A DNA stretch of 38,760 nucleotides from an uncultured Flavobacteriaceae bacterium (GCA_938010765.1 CALLVX010000099.1:1-38760); one strand, 5' to 3'. Counted from the stretch's first letter, positions 17,701 to 24,191 are shown. Numbers and translations are program-made. The notes: generated from the sequence alone by a model not told the origin.

Positions 17701-17821
17701 AAAATGCTTGGTTTGGAGCAGCCACGGTCGGACATTGCGCGACCGATTGGTAGGATATGCTGAACAGTGCAAGACAAAATAGCCACTTAAAGTAGTCGCT
17801 CTTAATTCTTATGTTAGGCAT
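14762..17821 (-). CDS. Secreted T9SS type B adhesin with Ig-like repeats
   Basis: This 1019-residue cell-surface protein has a signal peptide (about 1-28, ending SVA). Three Ig-like modules come first (pattern ISWYN...GTSYFATQ...C). Five modules of about 80 residues follow (pattern AGxDxxLxxC...LFxLLGGxPDAGGTW...YTYTV). Three more modules of the first kind come next. A C-terminal gliding-motility-type domain closes the protein (about 925-1019, with LIPDGFSPNGDGINDAYDL, YNRYGNLVF and NGVYFYIF). That last domain is the type B sorting signal of the type IX system. It heads an operon with PorP/SprF-like and PorE-like genes. It may serve in adhesion or gliding; the ligand is unknown. Confidence 0.92.
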   Translation of the reverse strand: MPNIRIKSDYFKWLFCLALFSISYQSVAQCPTVAAPNQAFCDADNPRILDLVATDEGGGIAWYATAAGGAPFTNNIVLQDGVTYFVDDLAESCVTPRTGVTVSISGEPPTNVDVAVSRCSSDTNTIAQLNANGTSIEWYTEQSGGSLLTGAEPLIDGVTYWVQQTEGLCISIRLPTTVTIIDPGEPTGPAEQFFCFDPNNPVNFTVGDLSATGTNISWYNSATSTSPLDPSTPLIDGTSYFATQTTFPCESTGRYETIARIDDLPDPGTDDALNLCDTSIASINLFGELGGTPDNGGVWTGPEATTNGDQGTLDTSLLGPGAFVFTYTIPGVNACPDVIANVTITIQEEPDAGDDDILEICTSEPTVDLFTLLGGTPDAGGTWSPLLDSGTGVFDPAVDGSGMYTYTVASTAPCTIPDTATITVTVTEAPDAGNDANQAFCEGDPSLDLFTLLGPNADAGGTWSPALTSGTGVFDPGGDPADTYTYTVGPSATCPGDEAIVIVTVANQLSAGDDGSLELCTNDPITDLFASLGGAPDTGGVWAPALASGSGLFEPGVDVAGVYTYTVGGTSACPSDSATVTVGVNIERIAGTNATSTACGSDAAFDLFPLLGVTANAGGTWTGPSTLANGDTGTFDPATNVEGTYTYTVLGSGACQDVNATVAITVINPTPSLATDGNIFCTLDNPIINDLIANIIPENGGTIQVYPTATGGTALSGADALVDGTTYHVSETDVPSGCEGTNRLVVTIQISDPAIPQLSETAVEFCLIDAPTVAELNAFITTGDNVLWFDAATNGTPFADVDALVSGDYFAFEEDINGCRSLASIAINVTVNDNAPPTLNPMGNELCGVERPTIAELEANLTVATGLSVVWYDAVEAGTALNTSDLLLDNTTYYAATFNATTGCESNDRLEITVDLTACDLSVYTLLIPDGFSPNGDGINDAYDLRDVEFLFEDYTIEIYNRYGNLVFMGNNAVAPWDGTSNQAGAAGNNVVPNGVYFYIFNFNRDNLPAQQGRIYLNR
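15815..17030 (-). repeat. Five tandem modules of about 80 residues within the adhesin
   Basis: Five in-frame copies start near 17030, 16783, 16540, 16300 and 16065, each ending before the next. They share a Cys-containing strand, LFxLLG, a GG[TV]W motif and a YTYTV strand. The middle three are closest to one another and the outer two have an extra loop (GPxxxxNGDxGT). Copies are diverged at the DNA level, so recent slippage is not evident. Confidence 0.8.
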
Positions 17822-18080
17822 TGGGTGGTTTTTAGGTTAAACACAGTTAGAGTTAAGGTATTAAAGCGCTAAAAGTATTTTTGTATTATACGGTAGAGAA
17901 AAGAATGTTGTGAAATGGGCGAAATTGGGTATGAACTTCAACTTTTGTGATAAAAATCTTTCAAAAATTGTGTATTTCATCGATTATTATGTCGCACTTT
18001 ACCGATGAGCCTTTTGTTTTTGGGCCGCTACGGATTGATGAAATTAGGCGGATATATGTTCCTTTTTTTAGAACTATAGC

Positions 18081-18088
18081 TATCTTTA
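18081..18088 (+). promoter_or_regulatory. Probable -7 box of mpl
   Basis: TATCTTTA matches TAnnTTTG at seven of eight positions and lies 17 bp before the ATG at 18106. No convincing -33 TTTG is present at normal spacing. The 284-bp gap 17822-18105 is a divergent promoter region shared with the adhesin operon. Confidence 0.4.
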
Positions 18089-18105
18089 AACCTTAATTAG
18101 ATTCA

Positions 18106-19464
18106 ATGCAGATTCATTTTATTGCCATTGGCGGAAGCGCTATGCACAATTTGGCTTTGGCCTTACATCATAAAGAATATCGAATTACGGGAAGTGACGA
18201 TGTCATTTTTGAGCCTTCTGCCGGTCGTTTGCGGTCAAAAGGCCTTCTTCCAGAATCTTTCGGGTGGTTTCCTGAAAAAATACACAAAGACTTAGATGCG
18301 ATTATCTTAGGGATGCACGCAAAACCAGACAATCCTGAGTTGTTGCGGGCCCAAGAACTGGGAATTGCTATTTATTCCTATCCCGAGTTCCTATACGAAC
18401 AATCAAAACATAAAACGCGGGTAGTAATTGGCGGTAGTCACGGCAAAACCACCATTACCTTGATGATACTGCATGTACTCAACTATCACGATATTGCCGC
18501 AGATTATATGGTGGGGGCGCAGCTCGATGGTTTTGATCGCATGGTACACCTCACCGAGGAGAACGATTTTATCATTTTGGAAGGTGATGAGTTCTTGTCT
18601 TCCCTTATTGATAGAAGACCAAAATTTCACTTGTACAAGCCCAATATTGCCTTGCTGAGTGGCATCGCTTGGGACCATGTCAACGTGTTTCCCACCTATG
18701 AAAACTACGTATCGCAGTTCCGCATTTTTGTAGATAGCATTGTAAAAGGGGGCAGTATTACCTACAATGAGGAAGACCCGGAAGTACAAAAAGTGGTCGA
18801 AGCTTCGGAAAATACCATTCGCAAACTTGCCTATAGAACACCCAGTTACTCCGTAGAAGACGGGCAAACGTTGTTGGATACCGAGGAAGGCCCTATGCCC
18901 ATCGAGGTTTTTGGAAAGCATAACCTGAACAATTTGGCCGGTGCCAAATGGATCTGCCAGCATATGGGAGTAGATGAGGCTGATTTCTATGAGGGGATAG
19001 CTACTTTTACGGGCGCTTCGAAACGCTTGGAAAAATTGGCCGAAAATGGGAAAAGCGTGGTGTACAAAGATTTTGCCTATTCCCCTAGTAAGGTGGCCGC
19101 TACTGCGAAAGCGGTTAAAGAACAATATCCTGAGCGAACCGTAATCGCTTGCTTGGAACTACATACCTATAGCAGTTTCAATCCTGAGTTTTTAAAAGAG
19201 TACCGAGGCGCTTTGACACATGCAGATCAGGCGATCGTTTTTTATCTACCCGAATCGGTAGCCATTAAAAAACTGGCCCCGGTAAGCCCGGAACAGATTG
19301 CAACGGCCTTTGAACACGAAGACTTGCAAATCTACACAGATGCTCAGGCGTTTCGGGAGTTTGTAATGAACAGCGATCTGCACAATTCGGCCTTTTTGCT
19401 GATGAGTTCTGGCAATTATGGCGGTTTGGATCTCGAAGCCGTAAAAGCGAAAGTATACGGTTAG
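18106..19464 (+). CDS. mpl: Mpl-type murein peptide ligase
   Basis: This 452-residue Mur ligase is of the Mpl type (UDP-N-acetylmuramate:L-alanyl-gamma-D-glutamyl-meso-diaminopimelate ligase). It reattaches recycled tripeptide to UDP-MurNAc with ATP in the cytoplasm. The N-terminal Rossmann domain starts IHFIAIGGSAMHNLA and has TGSDD, as in MurC/Mpl. The ATP-binding loop is GGSHGKTT (about residues 109-116). The C-terminal ligase domain shows FTGASKRLE and DFAYSPSKV, the latter corresponding to the Mpl DFAHHPTA-type motif. Length fits the family. MurC is the main alternative, but the N-terminal GSAMHNLA and the Tyr-Ser in place of paired histidines fit Bacteroidota Mpl better. It is a single gene before a small membrane protein. 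Confidence 0.9.
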   Translation: MQIHFIAIGGSAMHNLALALHHKEYRITGSDDVIFEPSAGRLRSKGLLPESFGWFPEKIHKDLDAIILGMHAKPDNPELLRAQELGIAIYSYPEFLYEQSKHKTRVVIGGSHGKTTITLMILHVLNYHDIAADYMVGAQLDGFDRMVHLTEENDFIILEGDEFLSSLIDRRPKFHLYKPNIALLSGIAWDHVNVFPTYENYVSQFRIFVDSIVKGGSITYNEEDPEVQKVVEASENTIRKLAYRTPSYSVEDGQTLLDTEEGPMPIEVFGKHNLNNLAGAKWICQHMGVDEADFYEGIATFTGASKRLEKLAENGKSVVYKDFAYSPSKVAATAKAVKEQYPERTVIACLELHTYSSFNPEFLKEYRGALTHADQAIVFYLPESVAIKKLAPVSPEQIATAFEHEDLQIYTDAQAFREFVMNSDLHNSAFLLMSSGNYGGLDLEAVKAKVYG

Positions 19465-19539
19465 TCTGTTGAGATACAGTACGGTTCGGAAGATGTGTCA
19501 GGTTCGATAGTCTGGAATGTATTTTGCAATCGCACTGGC

Positions 19540-19755
19540 ATGGTTTGGAAAAAAACAAGCGGTTTCTTTCGTATCGTACGTAACTATTTGGCGCGTAAAA
19601 TGGCGGTGCTATTGGTTGCTTTTATGTTGGGTATGAGCAATGTAATTTTAGAAGAAGACCGAATGGTCAACGATACCCGTGCCGTGCTCGAACAACAGGA
19701 AGAAACCCCCGAAGATGATTTTTCGGACACGGTGTTCTACGATGACGTGCGCTGA
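19540..19755 (+). CDS. Small membrane protein, 71 aa, unknown function
   Basis: From the ATG at 19540 the product is 71 residues: a basic N-terminus (VWKKTSGFFRIVRNYLARK), one hydrophobic helix (about 21-36, MAVLLVAFMLGMSNVI), and then an acidic tail. I chose this start because the longer frame begins with GTG at 19495 and adds polar residues with no support. An ATG at 19600 is also possible. The gene follows mpl on the same strand and overlaps the convergent FMN-protein gene by 19 bp at the 3' end. The family is not recognised. Confidence 0.55.
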   Translation: MVWKKTSGFFRIVRNYLARKMAVLLVAFMLGMSNVILEEDRMVNDTRAVLEQQEETPEDDFSDTVFYDDVR

Positions 19756-20375
19756 GCATTTTCATGGTTTTGAAAAATTCGCTCTATAAACTGGCTTGCA
19801 TCACGTTTTTGGCTTTCGATAAGCGCTTGTTTTGCTAGGGCTTGGTCTTTTTTCAGTTTGTCTTGGGAAAATTTGAATTTTCCTTCCCAATGCGTTATTT
19901 CAATCTCAAAACCCACGATATAATCAACCAAACTATCCATACGCGGGTCGTCCTGTTTTAATTCGTAGTTTGGATTTTCACCTTCCAAAAACGCAGTCAT
20001 TCGTACCATGGTCCGTTTCACCGTTTCTTTGTCGGTAAGCAAGCGTACCGTTCCCGTAAGGTGGGCGAAAATGTAGTTCCAGGTAGGTAGTTGCCCGGTC
20101 GTATATATCGAAGGGGAAATATAACAATCGGGACCATAAAAAACACTGGTAGCAATAGTGTCGTTTTTCAAAGCGGTCGTTTGCGGGTTGTACTTGTCGA
20201 TATGGGCTACAAGCTTACCATATTTACTACCATCGGTTTCATAAATGATGGGGATATGGGTAATTAGCGGCTGGTTGTGGTGTACCGTTACCATGGTGGC
20301 AAAGGGGTAGTTTTTGGCCACGTCTATTACGCTTTCAAAATTTCGTTCTTGGTGGTGTTGCGGTGGGTATTTCAT
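19737..20375 (-). CDS. PaiB-like FMN-binding protein
   Basis: A 212-residue protein of the PaiB/FMN-binding split-barrel family, annotated in Bacillus as a transcriptional regulator. Family marks are MKYPPQHHQE at the start, YPFATMVTV, THIPIIYE, GKLVAHIDKYNPQ, VFYGPDCYISPSIY and PTWNYIFAHLTG, then the C-terminal MDSLVDYIVGFEIEI. The role here is probably in small-molecule detoxification or redox, not proven. I chose the ATG at 20375; a GTG at 20414 would give 13 more residues and overlap the upstream gene. It lies 31 bp after the DUF1569 gene on the same strand, so the two are probably co-transcribed. Its 3' end overlaps a convergent gene by 19 bp. Confidence 0.88.
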   Translation of the reverse strand: MKYPPQHHQERNFESVIDVAKNYPFATMVTVHHNQPLITHIPIIYETDGSKYGKLVAHIDKYNPQTTALKNDTIATSVFYGPDCYISPSIYTTGQLPTWNYIFAHLTGTVRLLTDKETVKRTMVRMTAFLEGENPNYELKQDDPRMDSLVDYIVGFEIEITHWEGKFKFSQDKLKKDQALAKQALIESQKRDASQFIERIFQNHENAQRTSS

Positions 20376-20406
20376 GACGAATATAAAAACAGGTTTAAGG
20401 TGGGCG

Positions 20407-20850
20407 TTAAACACCGAATTGTTGCAGGTGGTGGTCTAGGTGTTTGTATTCTAACTGCCCCCATTGGTCATGGGTAAATTCACCAAAAATGGGATGAGGT
20501 TGCCATTCCTTGCGGTCTTTTGCCAAATGCACTTGATCGACCATATCCCTGAGAATTTTTACCTCCGCGGTAAAGTCTTTCTCTTCGGTCGCTTTTGCCA
20601 CAGGAGAGGTGGGCAAGTGCTTGCGAAGGGGCTTATCGCTGTAGAGCGACTTTTTAAAAAAAAACTGGATCAACGGGTTGCCCTTTTTTGTATATTTTTT
20701 GTTCTTAATGGCCACTTTAAGGGGAATCTGACAGTGCCACACCATTTGACCAACGGTCATTTTACCCCATAACGGTTCCGAATTTTTGGTTAGCGTATCG
20801 ATCCGCGCAAGCAATTCCCGATAAGTAGATTCTTCAAAAATCGTTTTCAT
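20407..20850 (-). CDS. DUF1569 (DinB-like) protein
   Basis: This 147-residue protein fits the DUF1569 family in the DinB/YfiT metalloenzyme-like superfamily. The four-helix bundle pattern is seen, with histidines in MTVGQMVWHCQIPL and in the C-terminal FTHDQWGQLEYKHLDHHLQQF. These residues would bind a metal ion. DinB-like enzymes often act as thiol-dependent transferases, but the substrate is unknown. There is no signal peptide. It is transcribed away from radC, with 87 bp between the starts, and is followed by the PaiB-like gene. Confidence 0.85.
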   Translation of the reverse strand: MKTIFEESTYRELLARIDTLTKNSEPLWGKMTVGQMVWHCQIPLKVAIKNKKYTKKGNPLIQFFFKKSLYSDKPLRKHLPTSPVAKATEEKDFTAEVKILRDMVDQVHLAKDRKEWQPHPIFGEFTHDQWGQLEYKHLDHHLQQFGV

Positions 20851-20902
20851 TCAAACTATAATTTTGTTGGTTTAAATTTACGATAAAAATTGCTTTCCCA
20901 TG

Positions 20903-20933
20903 TTTCAAAACTATTCGCAAATACCTATTTTTA
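20903..20933 (+). promoter_or_regulatory. Probable radC promoter
   Basis: TTTC (20903-20906, one mismatch from TTTG) is separated by 19 bp from TATTTTTA (20926-20933, seven of eight with TAnnTTTG). This fits Bacteroidota promoter spacing. The ATG at 20938 follows by only 4 bp, so the transcript would be nearly leaderless. Confidence 0.4.
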
Positions 20934-20937
20934 GGGA

Positions 20938-21636
20938 ATGCGAGACAAGGTTAATTCACTTTCAATTAAAAACTGGTCAGAAGATGACAAACCAAGGGAG
21001 AAAATGGTGCATAAGGGAAAGTCCGCTTTGTCAGATGCCGAGTTGGTCGCCCTATTGATCGGATCGGGAAGTAAGAATGAGAGTGCGGTTGAACTGGCAA
21101 AACGAATACTTGCTTCGGTAGGCAACAATCTTAACGAACTTGGGAAACTTTCTATAAAACAATTAACGCAGTTTAAAGGAATAGGAGAGGCAAAGGCGGT
21201 GACCATCGCCGCGGCACTCGAAATGGGACGTCGTAGAAGAGGGGAGGAGGCACTGCGCGTTACTAAAATCAATAGTAGTAATGATGCTTTTGAGCTACTA
21301 CTCCCTACTTTAGGGGATTTACAGCACGAAGAATTTTGGATTTTGTACCTGAACAATGCCAATAAGGTTTTGCTTAGTACCCAATTGAGTAAGGGTGGTC
21401 TTACTGGTACCTTGGTCGATGTTCGTATTGTGATGAAACAGGCTTTGGAACTGGGTGCCGTAGCGCTGATTCTGGCACATAATCACCCTTCGGGATCTCT
21501 TAGGCCCAGCAAAGCGGATAAGGAGGTGACCCAAAAATTAAAGAATGCCGCTTCGGCGCTCGATATTAAGATTTTAGATCATCTGATCATTACCCAAAAG
21601 GCCTATTTTAGTTTTGCTGATGAGAAGTTGTTGTAG
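20938..21636 (+). CDS. radC: RadC / JAB-domain protein
   Basis: This 232-residue protein has a helix-hairpin-helix-like N-terminal half (LTQFKGIGEAKAVTIAAALEMGRR) and a C-terminal JAB/MPN metalloprotease-like domain. The metal-binding motif is visible as HNHPSGSLRPSKAD, with His181, His183 and Asp194. Length is normal for RadC. It was long named a DNA repair protein, but its repair role is doubtful and the cellular activity is unsettled. It marks the right end of the housekeeping block. DNA to its right becomes visibly richer in A and T. Confidence 0.95.
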   Translation: MRDKVNSLSIKNWSEDDKPREKMVHKGKSALSDAELVALLIGSGSKNESAVELAKRILASVGNNLNELGKLSIKQLTQFKGIGEAKAVTIAAALEMGRRRRGEEALRVTKINSSNDAFELLLPTLGDLQHEEFWILYLNNANKVLLSTQLSKGGLTGTLVDVRIVMKQALELGAVALILAHNHPSGSLRPSKADKEVTQKLKNAASALDIKILDHLIITQKAYFSFADEKLL

Positions 21637-22122
21637 TGAGTAGGGCGTATTTTTGAATTGGCTCGTATGGCTCTTTTAGTTTGGGTAAGTTTAATAACAA
21701 TCGATATGAATTAATATAAAACGGGAAGCTCAACAAAAAGAGTTTTTGTTATTCTCTTATGGCAAACTATAAATGGTTATTATTCCTAATTTTAGGGAAT
21801 GGCAAAATTAAAATAAAATTCCCAGAATACTTTGTCTTGTCTTATGATAGTAAGGAGCTTGAATCAAATACATATATTTTTAAAACAACTTTTAAATTTA
21901 CCAACGACAAAGAATTTATTTTAAACACAAATCCGATAAATTTTTAATACAAATATTAGCTTATAGAGGTCAGTAGTTAGTTACTTATAATCTGTTTTTG
22001 ATATATTTTGTCTGCACTACGTGCACTGTGCCGTTCATCGGGTGGTTTCCGCTCGATTTCATCGCCTCACTGACCTTGAGCATGAATAGCCGCGCGGTCT
22101 TCTCGGGTAAGTCTTCAGATGA
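21637..22122. other. AT-rich spacer with little coding support
   Basis: Between radC and the Crp-like operator lie about 490 bp of AT-rich DNA. It holds one doubtful 62-codon frame (21759-21947, plus strand, low complexity, no family) and a stretch of higher GC (about 22010-22110) that carries the transposase-like fragment described separately. I see no RNA gene. The contrast in base composition suggests a junction of transferred DNA. Confidence 0.5.
21759..21947 (+). CDS. Doubtful 62-aa frame
   Basis: A 62-codon frame in AT-rich DNA encodes a lysine- and phenylalanine-rich product with a short hydrophobic start (MANYKWLLFLILGNG). It has no family and no clear promoter. It could be a gene remnant or a chance frame. 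Listed only because nothing else fills the region. Confidence 0.15.
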   Translation: MANYKWLLFLILGNGKIKIKFPEYFVLSYDSKELESNTYIFKTTFKFTNDKEFILNTNPINF

Positions 22123-22134
22123 TTGTGACTTAAA
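21985..22134 (-). pseudogene. Probable IS1595/ISXO2-like transposase fragment
   Basis: Read on the minus strand, this piece encodes about 49 residues between in-frame stops. It includes LPEKTARLFMLKVSEAMKSS and then GNHPMNGTVHV. From memory this matches the segment of ISXO2-like (IS1595) transposases just before the catalytic (D)E(F/T) motif, where KTAxxFxxKVxxAM is followed by GxVxVDE. The match stops after VHV, where the catalytic Asp-Glu should come, and changes to AT-rich unrelated sequence. The fragment has no start codon and no ends, so it is a scar, not an active element. Its GC content exceeds that of its surroundings. Confidence 0.45.
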
Positions 22135-22168
22135 TCACAAATAGTAAAGCCTAAAATAATTATCATTG
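22123..22168 (+). promoter_or_regulatory. CRP-type operator and -7 box of the Crp/Fnr gene
   Basis: TTGTGA-CTTAAA-TCACAA at 22123-22140 is a perfect inverted repeat with 6-bp arms and contains the E. coli CRP core TGTGA-N6-TCACA. A -7-like box TATCATTG (22161-22168, seven of eight) begins 29.5 bp from the operator centre. A start about 7 bp beyond that box would put the operator near -41, the class II activator position. Confidence 0.7.
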
Positions 22169-22192
22169 TAGATTAATTCAAACCCAATATTA

Positions 22193-22771
22193 ATGAATCT
22201 CGAAAATGAAATATCGCTTCGTCAAACATTGGACAGATTCAATGTACTAAGTGATGTGGAATTTTCAGAATTTCTAAAGGTTTGCGAATACCGTGAATTT
22301 TCAAAAAAAGATTATCTGCTCAAATCCGGTAATTATAACCACGGGATTTATTTTATTATTTCGGGGGTCGTTGGACTTTTTGAGCTGATTGATGGGGAAA
22401 AAATGTATCAAAATTTCTTTTTAGAAAACGAATTTGCGAATGAACTAAAAAGTCTTTCAACACAAACTCCATCAACAAAAAATCTTATTGCACTTACCAC
22501 TATAAATTCGTTTTATTTGAACCGAAAAAAGTTACTCGAACTTTATGATAAGTCCGCTTCATTTGAAAGGTTGGGAAGAAAACTTCTGGAACATATTTTA
22601 AATGGCCAAAATGAAATATCCTACGTCCTTCAATCTCTAAAACCAGAAAAACGATATGAATATTTGGAAATCGAAAGGCCAGAACTTCTAAAATCAATTC
22701 CCCTTACCTATTTGGCATCTTATTTAGGTTTGGCACGAGAAACATTGAGTCGGATTAGAGCCAGAAAATAA
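22193..22771 (+). CDS. Crp/Fnr-family transcriptional regulator
   Basis: This 192-residue protein has an N-terminal cyclic-nucleotide-binding fold (about 10-120, with DYLLKSGNYNHGIYFIISGVVGLF), a dimer helix (about 118-140) and a C-terminal winged helix. The recognition helix reads LARETLSRIR, with Arg182, Glu183 and Arg187. These line up with Arg180, Glu181 and Arg185 of E. coli CRP, which contact TGTGA. Perfect TGTGA-N6-TCACA sites lie before this gene and the next, so it probably controls itself and the lipoprotein. The effector is unknown and there are no iron-sulfur cysteines of the FNR type. The gene is more AT-rich than the housekeeping genes around it, which fits transfer. Confidence 0.92.
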   Translation: MNLENEISLRQTLDRFNVLSDVEFSEFLKVCEYREFSKKDYLLKSGNYNHGIYFIISGVVGLFELIDGEKMYQNFFLENEFANELKSLSTQTPSTKNLIALTTINSFYLNRKKLLELYDKSASFERLGRKLLEHILNGQNEISYVLQSLKPEKRYEYLEIERPELLKSIPLTYLASYLGLARETLSRIRARK

Positions 22772-22783
22772 CCCTTTTCATTT

Positions 22784-22828
22784 TGTGATTTTCGTCACAT
22801 ATAAGTAGTTCTTCAAGATATATTTTTA
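22784..22828 (+). promoter_or_regulatory. CRP-type operator and -7 box of the lipoprotein gene
   Basis: TGTGA-TTTTCG-TCACA lies at 22784-22799, 12 bp after the regulator's stop. TATTTTTA (22821-22828, seven of eight with TAnnTTTG) begins 29.5 bp from the operator centre, the same distance as at the regulator's own promoter. Confidence 0.7.
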
Positions 22829-22847
22829 CTTCAAAAATTAAAACATT

Positions 22848-23294
22848 ATGAAAAATTTATCTGTACTGCTATTGACAATTATTACTCTTGGGTCATTTAG
22901 CTGTAAATCTCAAACATCAAATAACTCAGATATTATGGAAAAAGAAATTAAAGAAGTCATTGAAATCTTTGTCAAAGCGGGAGAACAAAGAAATATAGAA
23001 ATGTATAATGATGTACTACACCAAGACTTCAGGGTTATAGCAAATAGGTACCCAACTCCTGATAAATTATCGATAATTGATTCCGCAAGTTATAAAGCGT
23101 TGATTGCTAAAAAAGTTATTGGAGGCGCAAAATATGAAGTAGTTTATAAAAGTATTGATATAGCGAAGCATTCTGCAACCGTAAGAGCCGAATTAAAAAC
23201 GGAAAAAGGAGGGCAATTAGTTACATTTTTGTTAGTGCAAAACGCAGAAGACAAGTGGCAAATAATTACTGATATGGTAACACAAACCAAATAA
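22848..23294 (+). CDS. NTF2-like lipoprotein
   Basis: This 148-residue protein has a lipoprotein signal ending GSFSC (Cys19 as the acylation site), so it is likely an envelope lipoprotein. The remainder (about 30-148) fits the NTF2-like/SnoaL/DUF4440 alpha-beta barrel: IFVKAGEQRNIEMYNDVLHQDFRVIAN at the start and VTFLLVQNAEDKWQIITDMV at the end. Such folds bind small hydrophobic ligands or act as isomerases; the ligand is not known. It lies after the Crp-like gene with its own CRP-type operator, and 238 bp before another secreted NTF2-like gene. The base composition matches the AT-rich regulator, not the neighbours beyond. Confidence 0.82.
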   Translation: MKNLSVLLLTIITLGSFSCKSQTSNNSDIMEKEIKEVIEIFVKAGEQRNIEMYNDVLHQDFRVIANRYPTPDKLSIIDSASYKALIAKKVIGGAKYEVVYKSIDIAKHSATVRAELKTEKGGQLVTFLLVQNAEDKWQIITDMVTQTK

Positions 23295-23432
23295 TTACTG
23301 GAAAAAGGATGTAGATAATACCTTGTAAACGCAATGCTTTTGTAGTGCTTCGAGCCGAGGGAATTTTGAGTTTGTGAAGTCGGCGACACAAATTTTATTA
23401 TTAAAAAACACCCCGCTTTTAGCTATATTTAT

Positions 23433-23500
23433 ACGGCTGGCGAACCATTTCTACGCCTGGTGAATCTGCCAAGGCCCCTTGTATTAGGGCTACCCTGGCA
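23433..23500 (+). repeat. Direct repeat and hairpin in the leader of the 23533 gene
   Basis: ACGGCTGGCGAACC (23433-23446) and ACGCCTGGTGAATC (23453-23466) form a 20-bp-period direct repeat with three mismatches. TGCCA (23467-23471) and TGGCA (23496-23500) pair around inner C-rich and G-rich runs. The rest of the gap 23295-23532 shows only a weak hairpin, TTTGTG/CACAAA, after the lipoprotein gene. Confidence 0.35.
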
Positions 23501-23532
23501 ATGCCACATTAACATCATAAAAAGCATCAATC

Positions 23533-23985
23533 ATGAAACGATCTTTTATCCTTACATTGTCATTTTTTTTACTGCTTACCTTCTACCTTCAGGGGCAAAC
23601 CCAGCAAGACTCTTTGGAAATTAAACAAGCCGCCTTAGACTATATAGAATCGCAACATCAAGGGAAGCCCGAGCAATTTGAACGTGCTGCCCACCCAAGA
23701 ATGGTAAAGCGAACTTTTTGGACCCATAAAAAAACGGGGAAGGAGTATTTGAGGGAAACCTTTACCGATGCCATGATTTTATTGGCCGAAACCTATAACC
23801 AAAACGGCGATAAGTTTCCCGAAAACCCCAAAATGGAAGTTGTAATATTAGATGTGTATGACAAAACAGCCTCGGTTAAACTCATAGCCGATGATTGGAT
23901 CGATTATATGCACATCGTAAGACTCAATGACAAATGGCAGATTGTAAACGTACTTTGGCAGTTTAATGATTCTGACGACCATTAA
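23533..23985 (+). CDS. Secreted NTF2-like (putative lumazine-binding) protein
   Basis: A 150-residue exported protein with a signal peptide (about 1-22, ending LQG-QTQ). The mature part fits the putative lumazine-binding NTF2-like family: IKQAALDYIESQHQGKPEQFERAAHP, MVKRTF, then DKTASVKLIADDW and LNDKWQIVNVLW. The fold suggests ligand binding, but no catalytic residues can be assigned. It is distantly like the 22848 lipoprotein but not a close copy. The leader holds a direct repeat and a hairpin (23433-23500). Confidence 0.83.
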   Translation: MKRSFILTLSFFLLLTFYLQGQTQQDSLEIKQAALDYIESQHQGKPEQFERAAHPRMVKRTFWTHKKTGKEYLRETFTDAMILLAETYNQNGDKFPENPKMEVVILDVYDKTASVKLIADDWIDYMHIVRLNDKWQIVNVLWQFNDSDDH

Positions 23986-24120
23986 AGTTCTAATTGCGAG
24001 GTATTTGGGAAATTAAAACGGTAGAATAATTTGCAATAATTGGGAAACTGGTGATTTTTGCAAAAACTGCGTATGCAAGCACATTTTTTCATCCTCGCAA
24101 AGATGTTTAAATAAGAAGGG

Positions 24121-24151
24121 TTGTATTCATAGTTGTACTCCGTTATCTTTA
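24121..24151 (+). promoter_or_regulatory. Probable promoter of the deacetylase/yjjG operon
   Basis: TTG at 24121-24123 is followed, after a 20-bp spacer, by TATCTTTA (24144-24151, seven of eight with TAnnTTTG). The ATG at 24192 lies 40 bp downstream. Confidence 0.45.
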
Positions 24152-24191
24152 TAGTCGTAAACTCAGATAATTTAGAAAGTACCGCTCACCT

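Noticed and set aside
17943-17960. TGTGATAAAAATC as a third CRP-type site in the mpl/adhesin divergent region
   Set aside because: Only one half-site is present; the TCACA arm at the right distance is missing.
18403-19125. 240-codon minus-strand frame opposite mpl
   Set aside because: It lies wholly inside mpl, which has clear catalytic motifs; no family and no start context.
23144-23389. 81-codon minus-strand frame over the end of the NTF2-like lipoprotein gene
   Set aside because: It is mostly antisense to that gene and has no recognisable domain.
23295-23410. Integron attC-like site suggested by TTTGTG/CACAAA and the GC-richer stretch
   Set aside because: Conserved attC ends and core motifs are not present; a weak terminator is a simpler reading.
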